Shown: piece after piece, positions 6,272 to 13,206 of the stretch
Numbering within the stretch: position 1 is the stretch's first letter
Layout: each line of letters opens with the position of its first letter
NCBI RefSeq assembly: GCF_024294905.1
Contig: NZ_JANCOC010000009.1
Coordinates: 1-19,347, forward strand
Length of the DNA: 19,347 nucleotides
From: Rothia gullae
Lineage (GTDB): Bacteria; Actinomycetota; Actinomycetes; Actinomycetales; Micrococcaceae
Reading direction: 5' to 3'
Notes under the pieces: model-generated
What the model saw: the letters and a program-made list of their open reading frames with translations, nothing else
What the model was told of the DNA's origin: nothing
Databases searched by the model: none
Translations under genes and position numbers: made by a program

Positions 6272-7696
6272 CTACGCCTCCCGACGCTGCTCCCACCACT
6301 GCACCAGACGAGCCTTCGCATCCTCCTCAGGAAGCGAACCCTCATCCAGACGCACATTCAACAAAAACGTATACGCCTCACCCACCACCGGGCCCGGCGC
6401 AATACCAAGAATCTGCATAATCTGACCGCCATCCAGATCCGGACGAATAGAATCCAGCTCCTCCTGAGCAGCCAACTCAGCAATACGACGCTCCAAATCG
6501 TCATACGCCTCAGCCAGCGAACGCGACAAACGACGATTACGAGTCGTCACATCAGAACGCGACACACGATGCAGACGCTCCAACTGATCACCCGCATCAC
6601 GCACATAACGGCGCACCGCAGAATCAGTCCAACCCGATTCACGGTAACCATAGAACCGCATATGCAGCTCCACCAGACGAGCCACAGCCTTAATCGTGTC
6701 ATTATCAAAACGCAGCGCACGCATACGCTTCTTTACCATCTTCGCGCCCACCACCTCATGGTGCAGGAACGAGACGGAGCCGTCCTTCTCAAACTTACGA
6801 GTCTTCGGCTTACCAATATCGTGCATCAACGCTGCAAAACGCAGAATAAAATCAGGAGCCGGACACGGGCCATCCTCGCCCGTCTCCTTCTCCATCGCCT
6901 GCTCCATCACCTTCAACGAATGCGCATACACATCCTTATGGTGATGCGCAGGATCCATCTCCATACGCAACGCAGGAAGCTCCGGCAACACATAATCCGC
7001 CAGACCCGTATCCACCAGCAGGTTCAAACCCACCCGCGGATAATCCGCCTCAATCAGCTTCACCAACTCATCACGCACACGCTCAGCCGAAATAATCTCA
7101 ATACGGCCAGCCATCTCACGCATCGCCTCGAAAACCTCCGGGGCAACCTCAAGATTAAAACGCGCAGCAAAACGAGCCGCCCGCATCATACGCAGCGGGT
7201 CCTCAGAAAAAGACTCCTCCGGCGAGCGCGGAGTACGCAAAACACCCGCACGCAAATCCTCAACGCCACCAAACAAGTCAACAACCTCACCACTGGGCAG
7301 AGCCGCCGCCATCGCATTAATCGTGAAATCACGACGCACCAAATCAGCGCTCAAATCCGTGCCGAACTCAACCGTCGGCTTACGCGAATCCGAAACATAC
7401 ACCTCAGCACGGTACGTGGTCACCTCATACACTACGCCATTCTTACGCGCACTAATCGTGCCGTACTCCTTGCCGATATCCCACGTATGCTCACCCCATC
7501 CACGCAGAATCTGCTCGCTCTGCTCCGGAGTAGCATCCGTCGTCAAATCAAAATCGGTGAAGAGACCGTCCTCAACCCGCAGATTATCGCGGACAATACC
7601 GCCCACCAAGTACAGCTCAAAACCCGCCGCACGGTACAGTTCTCCCAGCTCGGCGGCATCCGGGTACTTCGACACAACATCAATAATCAGCGACAT
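6272..7696 (-). CDS. cca: CCA tRNA nucleotidyltransferase
   Basis: Adds or repairs the 3'-CCA end of tRNAs (class II nucleotidyltransferase). The 474-residue protein has the polymerase head with LVGGIVRDNL (30-39) and the metal-binding DFDLTTDA (48-55), then RRDFTINAMA (121-130) and the RNA-binding signature SEDPLRMMRAARFAARF (164-180). A C-terminal HD domain has HHHKDVYAHS (251-260) and MHDIGKPKTR (291-300). The gene is called pcnB-like or cca in actinobacteria; a poly(A) polymerase role is unlikely in this clade. It is divergent from the Nudix gene. An AAAGGA lies only 2 nt from the ATG, so the start is not certain. Confidence 0.93.
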   Translation of the reverse strand: MSLIIDVVSKYPDAAELGELYRAAGFELYLVGGIVRDNLRVEDGLFTDFDLTTDATPEQSEQILRGWGEHTWDIGKEYGTISARKNGVVYEVTTYRAEVYVSDSRKPTVEFGTDLSADLVRRDFTINAMAAALPSGEVVDLFGGVEDLRAGVLRTPRSPEESFSEDPLRMMRAARFAARFNLEVAPEVFEAMREMAGRIEIISAERVRDELVKLIEADYPRVGLNLLVDTGLADYVLPELPALRMEMDPAHHHKDVYAHSLKVMEQAMEKETGEDGPCPAPDFILRFAALMHDIGKPKTRKFEKDGSVSFLHHEVVGAKMVKKRMRALRFDNDTIKAVARLVELHMRFYGYRESGWTDSAVRRYVRDAGDQLERLHRVSRSDVTTRNRRLSRSLAEAYDDLERRIAELAAQEELDSIRPDLDGGQIMQILGIAPGPVVGEAYTFLLNVRLDEGSLPEEDAKARLVQWWEQRREA

Positions 7697-7810
7697 AATC
7701 CTTTAATCGTGCCAGAAAAACCACCCACGCGCCCACCCCACACCCACAACACCCCACCAAAGACAGCTATCTCACCCCAAACCGAGGCACCAAAACCTCA
7801 GCCTATCGGT

Positions 7811-7816
7811 TAAGGT
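7811..7816 (+). promoter_or_regulatory. Candidate -10 box of a leaderless Nudix-murJ transcript
   Basis: TAAGGT (TANNNT pattern) ends 6 nt before the ATG at 7823, so the predicted transcription start coincides with the start codon. The same bases contain AAGG, which could instead act as a weak ribosome binding site. There is no clear -35. Confidence 0.35.
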
Positions 7817-7822
7817 AGAACC

Positions 7823-8326
7823 ATGAGCATTCCCGTACCCCGCGCCCCCAAAACGCGCTTCACCGCGCCCGCGCGAGCGGTACCCGCCCCCGAAGAAGTC
7901 TCCGCAGGCGGGCTCATCATCAACTTCGACCGGCCCGAACAGCTACCCGTGGCCATCATCGCCCGCATCAACCGCAACGGACAACGCGAATGGTGCCTAC
8001 CCAAAGGCCATATCGAACACGGCGAAACCACCGTCGAAGCCGCACAACGCGAAATCAGCGAAGAAACCGGAATCACCGGCTACCCCGTAGCCTCCCTCGG
8101 CACCATCGCCTACTGGTTCACCTCCAACGGCACGCGCATCCACAAAACCGTACACCACTACCTCTTCGCAGCAACCGGCGGCGAACTCAGCATCGACAAC
8201 GACCCCGACCACGAAGCAATCGACGTCGCCTGGGTCCCCCTCGAAGAGCTCCCCACCCGCCTCTCATTCGCCAACGAACAACACATAGCCCGCAGCGCGC
8301 GCGAATACATCACCACCCAGCTCTAA
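7823..8326 (+). CDS. Nudix hydrolase (MutT-like)
   Basis: Hydrolyses a nucleoside-diphosphate-X compound; the substrate is unknown. The 167-residue protein has a complete Nudix box from G62 to I84: G62, E68, R76-E77, E80-E81 and G83, matching GX5EX7REUXEEXGU. Residues 1-26 are a Pro/Ala/Arg-rich tail. WCLPKGHIEHGE and the HHYLFAA strand are typical of the MutT/diadenosine-polyphosphate branch that sits between cca and murJ in many actinobacteria. murJ follows 63 nt downstream on the same strand, so the two are probably co-transcribed. Confidence 0.92.
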   Translation: MSIPVPRAPKTRFTAPARAVPAPEEVSAGGLIINFDRPEQLPVAIIARINRNGQREWCLPKGHIEHGETTVEAAQREISEETGITGYPVASLGTIAYWFTSNGTRIHKTVHHYLFAATGGELSIDNDPDHEAIDVAWVPLEELPTRLSFANEQHIARSAREYITTQL

Positions 8327-8389
8327 ACACCTGCTGTAGAGCCCAAAAACTAAAAGAAGCAATCACCCGCCGACACAGGAGAGACATAC

Positions 8390-10054
8390 GTGGCACGTAA
8401 CGACGCCCGCTCAAGCGCAATCATGGCAGCAGGCACCCTCGTCTCGCGCATCCTCGGATTCGTCAAGACCATCCTGCTCACCGTAGCCATCGGCTCACTC
8501 TCAACCGTCGGCGACGTCTTCGAAACCGCCAACACCCTACCCAACCTCATCTACGTCCTCGTAGCAGGCGGCGTCTTCAACGCAGTCCTCGTACCGCAAA
8601 TCATCAAAGCCGCCAAAGCACAAGACGGCGGCGCACAATACATCTCCAAACTCGTCACCCTCACCGTCACCGCAATCGGCCTCATCACCCTCATCACCGT
8701 CGCCTGCGCCTGGCCCATCATCAGCATCATGGGCTCAGGATGGAGCCCCGAACAACGGCAGCTCGGCTTCATCTTCTCCCTCTGGTGCCTACCCCAAATC
8801 TTCTTCTACGGCCTCTACACCGTCATCGGACAGGTCCTCAACGCCAAAGACGCATTCGGCGCCTACATGTGGTCGCCCGTACTCAACAACGTCATCACCA
8901 TCCTGTCGCTGATCCTGTTCATCTTCCTCTTCGGCGCACAAACCCCCAACCCCAACCCGATTCACACCGTAGACACCTGGACCAACGCACAGACCCTCGT
9001 GCTCGCTGGCTCCTCCACCTTCGGCGTCATCATGCAGGCACTCATCCTGTTCATCCCCCTACGCAAGCTCGGCCTGCGCCTCAAGCCCGACTTCGCATGG
9101 CGAGGCATCGGCCTGCGCGCAGCCTCCAAGCTCGCCGCCTGGACCCTTGCCTCCGGCATCATCTCCAACCTCGCGTTCCTCTACATGACCAAGGTCGCCG
9201 CAGGCATCGTCGGCCAGCGCGAACATTACGCCACCCTCGGCATACAAATCCCCGGCCTGCAGGCACTCAACTACGCCTCGATGCTGTACATGCTCCCGCA
9301 CGGCGTCATCGGCATCTCCATCGCCACCGTGCTCTTCAACCGCATGAGCGCCTCCGCCATCGCCGACGACAGCGACAGCGTCATCTACGCACTCTCCCAC
9401 GGTCTGCGCAACGCAGCCGTAGCCACCGTCTTCTGCATGGTCGCGCTCATGGTACTCGCAGGCCCCGTCGCCGTACTCTTCAGCGGCGGCGACCCTATCG
9501 CAGCAACCATCATCGCCAAGCTCATCGTCATCACCGCGCTCGGCACCCCCACCCTCACCATCAACTACCTCTACAGCCGCGTGCTCTACGCCCGCGAAGA
9601 CGCGCGCACCCCCTTCCGCATCCAGGTGTACTCCGCCATCATCATGGTCATCATGAGCTTCGCAGCATCCCTGCTCGACGCACAGTACACCGTGTACATG
9701 CTCGCCTTCATCTACCCGGTACACAACATCCTGATCATGCTCATCAGCCACCACATGGTCCGCCGCCGCCTCGGCTACTACGGCCAGCGCGGCATCGTCA
9801 GCGCCTACGCCCGCACCACCCTCGCATCCCTCTTCGCCGGCGGCATCGCAGCCATCGCACTCTGGATGCTCGGCGGCTACCAGCTCGACGGATTCGCCTG
9901 GGCATCCAAGCTCACCGCAATCATCACCCTCGCCGTATGCGGCACCGTCATGGGCCTGGCATACCTCGCCGGTATACAAATCTTCCGCGTCAAGGAAGCC
10001 AACGCACTACTGGCACCCCTCACCTCCAAACTTGAGCGTTTCGCCCGCCGCTAA
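8390..10054 (+). CDS. murJ: Lipid II flippase MurJ (MviN)
   Basis: Integral membrane transporter of the MOP superfamily that flips the peptidoglycan precursor lipid II to the outer face. The 554-residue product is hydrophobic throughout, consistent with about 14 helices, and starts with the family pattern SSAIMAAGTLVSRILGFVKT. ANTLPNLIYVLVAGGVFNAV and LPHGVIGISIATVLFNRMS are also characteristic. The GTG start has AGGAG at 8 nt. In mycobacteria MurJ is fused to a cytoplasmic pseudokinase; here the protein stops after the membrane domain and a separate truncated pseudokinase gene follows. Codon third positions are strongly C-biased. Confidence 0.95.
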   Translation: MARNDARSSAIMAAGTLVSRILGFVKTILLTVAIGSLSTVGDVFETANTLPNLIYVLVAGGVFNAVLVPQIIKAAKAQDGGAQYISKLVTLTVTAIGLITLITVACAWPIISIMGSGWSPEQRQLGFIFSLWCLPQIFFYGLYTVIGQVLNAKDAFGAYMWSPVLNNVITILSLILFIFLFGAQTPNPNPIHTVDTWTNAQTLVLAGSSTFGVIMQALILFIPLRKLGLRLKPDFAWRGIGLRAASKLAAWTLASGIISNLAFLYMTKVAAGIVGQREHYATLGIQIPGLQALNYASMLYMLPHGVIGISIATVLFNRMSASAIADDSDSVIYALSHGLRNAAVATVFCMVALMVLAGPVAVLFSGGDPIAATIIAKLIVITALGTPTLTINYLYSRVLYAREDARTPFRIQVYSAIIMVIMSFAASLLDAQYTVYMLAFIYPVHNILIMLISHHMVRRRLGYYGQRGIVSAYARTTLASLFAGGIAAIALWMLGGYQLDGFAWASKLTAIITLAVCGTVMGLAYLAGIQIFRVKEANALLAPLTSKLERFARR

Positions 10055-10175
10055 AGCAGTACACAACGCCCAACCCGGGTAGCTGCGCGTGCATCCACCG
10101 GAGCCAGCAGAGGACACAGGCAGCCACCCGGACACCACAAACTATCACTCAGCCCCAGCATCCTTCAATGCCGGG

Positions 10176-10181
10176 TAGAAT
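10176..10181 (+). promoter_or_regulatory. Candidate -10 box of the pseudokinase gene
   Basis: TAGAAT lies 33 bp before the ATG at 10215 in the 160-bp gap after murJ. No good -35 is visible at 16-18 bp, and read-through from murJ is also possible because no terminator is seen between them. Confidence 0.3.
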
Positions 10182-10214
10182 CTAATAGTCAGGGCCCGCC
10201 ATACGGCAGGCACC

Positions 10215-11435
10215 ATGAAACCACCTCGGGAGAACACGTTGTCGCAACAGATTCCGGTCGGATCGGTCCTCGGAGGCCGCTACGAGATCACCGCACACAT
10301 CATCATTACGGCAGAATCCGATATGGTGCTTGAAGGCACCGATCAGATTCTCAACCGTAAGGTCTCGGTCGTCGTCGCATCGCCCAGCCGCAGCGCACTG
10401 CTGGAAGTAAACTCCCGCGCGCTCGCAACCAACGCACGCGGCAACATCCAGATTCTCGACCTGGGCATCACCCCCGAAGGCAACCGCTACCTCGTCACCT
10501 CCCACACCCACCCCGACACCCTGCTGGACACCCTACTGGTCGAAAACCACGCACTCTCCAACGCAGAAGACGCGCTGGGCACCGAAATCTTCGGCGACTC
10601 CGAAAGCAGCAGCTCCCCCAACACCTACGAGAAGGTCTCTGCTTCCAGCGCCAACCAGGAGAGCATCACCGCCGCCAAGAACTGGAACGCATCCGACAGC
10701 TCAGCCGTCACCGCATACTCCGAACCCACCAGCATCTACGAAGATGACGAAGAAGAAGACGAAGAAGACGGCAGTCGCGGCACTTGGGCAGTCGCCCTGG
10801 CAGCAGTCCTGCTGCTCGTCATCGTCGCAGGCGGTATCCTCACCTCCCTGGGCGCAATCGGCTCCAACCAGGCAGCCGCACCGAACACCCCCAAGTCCTC
10901 TATCTCCGCCTCCGAATCAGCTGGGGCAAACGTCAGCGCATCGACACCCCCGACCGCTAAGGCGTCGAACGCACCGGCTAAGATCGCGTCCGTGGCCCGC
11001 TTCGCACCCTCGAACACCACGTTCATGAACGACATGGACGCCCTTATCCCGAACCTGACCGACGGTAATGCCAACACCGCATGGATTAGCTACGGCTTCG
11101 GCACCGCCAACTACGCCGGCACCATCAAGGAATTCGGTCTGGCACTGAACCTGCAGACCCCCACCGTCGTCTCCAAGCTGACCATCCAGCAGAACACCGG
11201 CACCGGCGGCTCCTTCACCGTCTACACCAACAGCTCCGCATCCCTGAACGGTGCTGTTGAGGTAGGCAAGGGCGCCTTCGAAGGCAAGGACGCAGTCGTC
11301 ACCTTGGACACCTCCAAGCAGAGCGCAGAAAAGGGCGCTTACGTAATCATCGTGGTCAACGAGCTGCCCCGCCTCTCCCTGCCGATTGGAAGTTGGAGTT
11401 ACGGTCTGCGCATCAACGAAATCAAGGTGGACTAA
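10215..11435 (+). CDS. Membrane-anchored truncated pseudokinase next to MurJ
   Basis: A 406-residue, four-part protein. Residues 15-108 resemble only the N-lobe of a Ser/Thr kinase: VGSVLGGRYEITAHI, ILNRKVSVVVAS where the VAIK lysine should be (none is there), and the hinge-like ILDLGITPEGNRYLVTS. No catalytic HRD or DFG region exists. A Ser/Asn-rich linker and acidic run (EDDEEEDEED, about 176-185) follow, then one membrane helix (about 190-213) and a Thr/Ala-rich stalk. The C-terminal beta domain (about 257-406) contains LIPNLTDGNANTAW and resembles discoidin-like sugar-binding folds. It is probably an accessory factor for MurJ, by analogy with the pseudokinase part of mycobacterial MviN. 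TTG at 10239, with GGGAG at 6 nt, is a good alternative start. Confidence 0.75.
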   Translation: MKPPRENTLSQQIPVGSVLGGRYEITAHIIITAESDMVLEGTDQILNRKVSVVVASPSRSALLEVNSRALATNARGNIQILDLGITPEGNRYLVTSHTHPDTLLDTLLVENHALSNAEDALGTEIFGDSESSSSPNTYEKVSASSANQESITAAKNWNASDSSAVTAYSEPTSIYEDDEEEDEEDGSRGTWAVALAAVLLLVIVAGGILTSLGAIGSNQAAAPNTPKSSISASESAGANVSASTPPTAKASNAPAKIASVARFAPSNTTFMNDMDALIPNLTDGNANTAWISYGFGTANYAGTIKEFGLALNLQTPTVVSKLTIQQNTGTGGSFTVYTNSSASLNGAVEVGKGAFEGKDAVVTLDTSKQSAEKGAYVIIVVNELPRLSLPIGSWSYGLRINEIKVD

Positions 11436-11480
11436 TCAACCCATAACGCGACGCTGACAAAGCACTCACACCCCAGACAT

Positions 11481-11527
11481 AAGGGCGGGGCTTCTGAACT
11501 CAACGGGTTCGGGAGCCCCGCCCTTTT
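11481..11527 (+). terminator. Rho-independent terminator after the pseudokinase gene
   Basis: AAGGGCGGGGCT (11481-11492) pairs perfectly with AGCCCCGCCCTT (11514-11525) and is followed by a T-run ending at 11527. It lies 46 bp past the stop codon and isolates this unit from trxB. Confidence 0.93.
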
Positions 11528-11613
11528 TGATGTCCATTTATGACTCTTTATGGCAGGGTAGCTACTCAAAGATTCACAGTGCGCGGAGTATCTGGATAAG
11601 GGTCCCCCAAAAT

Positions 11614-11639
11614 GGAATAATCGAGGATAAAGCCCTGTT
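11614..11639 (+). promoter_or_regulatory. Sigma-R (SigH-type) promoter of trxBA
   Basis: GGAAT (11614-11618) is separated by exactly 18 nt from GTT (11637-11639), matching the published consensus for disulfide-stress sigma factors (sigma-R of Streptomyces, SigH of mycobacteria). Transcription would start near 11645, about 35 nt before the trxB ATG. The trxBA operon is a standard member of that regulon. Confidence 0.75.
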
Positions 11640-11681
11640 ATAGGGGCAGAACGAAAGACCTACAACGGAAAGACATATCCG

Positions 11682-12716
11682 ATGACTGAGAATCTGGGAG
11701 GCCTCTTCGGAGGCGCCGCCCTGGGCAATCTGACCCTCGCGTCCGCACCCACCACCGAATCGGCACCGGCTGCCGAGGTTGAGGTCGACACAACCGTCCA
11801 CAACGTCATTATTGTGGGCTCCGGCCCCGCTGGCTACACCGCTGCAATCTACGCGGCACGCGCCGAACTGAAGCCCGTCCTCTTCGCCAGCTCCCTGGCA
11901 CCCGGCGGCTCCCTCATGAACACCACCGAGGTGGAGAACTTCCCCGGCTTCATTCAGGGTATCCAGGGCCCCGAGCTGATGGAAAATATCGGCCAGCAGG
12001 CCGAGCGTTTCGGGGCAGACATCCGCTACCAGGACGTAGAAAAGGTCGAACTCACCGGCGACGTGAAGAAGGTCTACACCGCAGACGGTGCCGTTCACCT
12101 GGCGAAGACCGTCATCATGACCACCGGTTCTCAGGTCCGTAAGCTCAACATCGAGGGCGAAGACCGACTCTCCGGTTACGGCGTCTCCTGGTGCGCAACA
12201 TGCGATGGCTTCTTCTTCAAGGACAAGGAAATCGCAGTGGTCGGCGGCGGCGACTCCGCACTGGAGGAGGCGTTGTTCCTGACGACCTTCGCATCCAAGG
12301 TGTACCTGGTGCACCGCCGCGATTCTTTCCGCGCTTCGGAAATCATGCAGACCCGCGCATTCAACAACCCGAAGATTGAGGTTGTATGGGATTCGGCTGT
12401 CACCGCCGTTCACGGCGAGAGCAACCTCGAGTCAATCACCCTGACCAGCACCAAGGACGGTTCTGAGCGTCAGATGGCTGTTCAGGGCCTGTTCATCGCT
12501 ATTGGCTCCGATCCTCGCGTGGAACTGGTACGTGACCAGCTGGAGATTACCGAGAACCACACCATCGCGGTTCAGGGTCGTTCTTCGAAGACTTCCGTTC
12601 CCGGTGTTTTCGCTGCCGGTGACGTGATTGACCCGACCTACCGCCAGGCAATTATTGCCGCTGGTTCCGGTGCTGTTGCCGCTCTGGACGCGCAGCACTA
12701 CCTCGAAAACCTCTAA
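11682..12716 (+). CDS. trxB: Thioredoxin reductase
   Basis: FAD/NADPH flavoenzyme that reduces thioredoxin. The 344-residue protein has the FAD-binding VIIVGSGPAGYTAAIYAA (42-59), the redox-active CATC (171-174), the NADPH-binding VVGGGDSALEEALFL (186-200) with HRR at 211-213, and the C-terminal FAD motif GVFAAGDVIDPTYRQ. About 38 residues rich in Ala, Thr and Glu precede the first FAD strand, longer than usual. No ATG, GTG or TTG codon lies between 11682 and the FAD motif in this frame, so the extension appears real. trxA follows after 53 nt. Confidence 0.96.
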   Translation: MTENLGGLFGGAALGNLTLASAPTTESAPAAEVEVDTTVHNVIIVGSGPAGYTAAIYAARAELKPVLFASSLAPGGSLMNTTEVENFPGFIQGIQGPELMENIGQQAERFGADIRYQDVEKVELTGDVKKVYTADGAVHLAKTVIMTTGSQVRKLNIEGEDRLSGYGVSWCATCDGFFFKDKEIAVVGGGDSALEEALFLTTFASKVYLVHRRDSFRASEIMQTRAFNNPKIEVVWDSAVTAVHGESNLESITLTSTKDGSERQMAVQGLFIAIGSDPRVELVRDQLEITENHTIAVQGRSSKTSVPGVFAAGDVIDPTYRQAIIAAGSGAVAALDAQHYLENL

Positions 12717-12769
12717 ACTATTTGTATTACTCGCAGGGGAATCCGCCCCGTGTCAGAAAGGAGCACTCC

Positions 12770-13096
12770 GTGAGCAGTGCACAGCAGGCAACTGATGCCA
12801 CTTTTGACGAACTGGTTCTGAAGAACGACAAGCCCGTTATCGTGGACTTCTGGGCTGAATGGTGCGGCCCCTGCCGTATGGTTGGCCCCGTGATTGACGA
12901 GATTGCTGGCGAGTACGCCGGTCAGGTCGACGTGGTCAAGGTGGATGTTGAAGCAAGCGGCGATACCGCCATGAAGTACGGCATCACCTCTATTCCCGCC
13001 ATCTACCTTTTCAAGGGTGGCGAGGTCGTCAAGAAGACCGTAGGCGCTAAGACGAAGTCCGCTCTACTGGCCGAGTTCTCCGAGCACCTGGACTAA
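12770..13096 (+). CDS. trxA: Thioredoxin
   Basis: Cytoplasmic dithiol reductant recycled by TrxB. From GTG 12770 the product is 108 residues, the standard size, with the active site WAEWCGPCRM (Cys32 and Cys35), the cis-proline loop TSIPAIYLFKGG and a C-terminal helix. I chose this GTG because AAAGGAG lies 6 nt upstream; the open frame to 12722 would add 16 residues with no thioredoxin character. It is the second gene of trxBA, ending in the palindromic terminator at 13115-13160. Confidence 0.95.
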   Translation: MSSAQQATDATFDELVLKNDKPVIVDFWAEWCGPCRMVGPVIDEIAGEYAGQVDVVKVDVEASGDTAMKYGITSIPAIYLFKGGEVVKKTVGAKTKSALLAEFSEHLD

Positions 13097-13114
13097 TCTT
13101 TCGAGAAGTTAGAG

Positions 13115-13160
13115 AAAAACCCTTGGTGATGTTTCACGTGAAACATCACCAAGGGTTTTT
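13115..13160. terminator. Bidirectional terminator built around a parS site (trxA/parB)
   Basis: A perfect 46-bp palindrome with 23-nt arms (AAAAACCCTTGGTGATG... and its complement) lies between convergent trxA and parB. Both strands end GGGTTTTT, a stable stem followed by five U residues in either direction. The central 16 bp are a consensus parS. It starts 18 bp past trxA and lies 47 bp past the parB stop. Confidence 0.9.
13130..13145. promoter_or_regulatory. parS: parS site, perfect, at the centre of the terminator
   Basis: TGTTTCACGTGAAACA, exact consensus. The parS dyad axis (between 13137 and 13138) is also the axis of the surrounding 46-bp terminator palindrome, so the same bases serve as a ParB site in DNA and as the top of a hairpin in RNA. 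Confidence 0.95.
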
Positions 13161-13206
13161 GTATATACAACTTATTTCAGTTGCTAAATATTTTTTATGT
13201 GAAAAT

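Noticed and set aside
6248..7813. A 521-codon plus-strand frame across cca
   Set aside because: Same antisense artefact: low-complexity Arg/His/Thr product opposite a clear CCA-adding enzyme.
8740..10035. A 431-codon second frame in murJ and a 306-codon antisense frame (9059-9979)
   Set aside because: Products are almost entirely Arg/His/Pro or Asp/Glu/Gly/Val, as expected from frame-shifted C-rich wobble positions; MurJ is coherent across the whole span.
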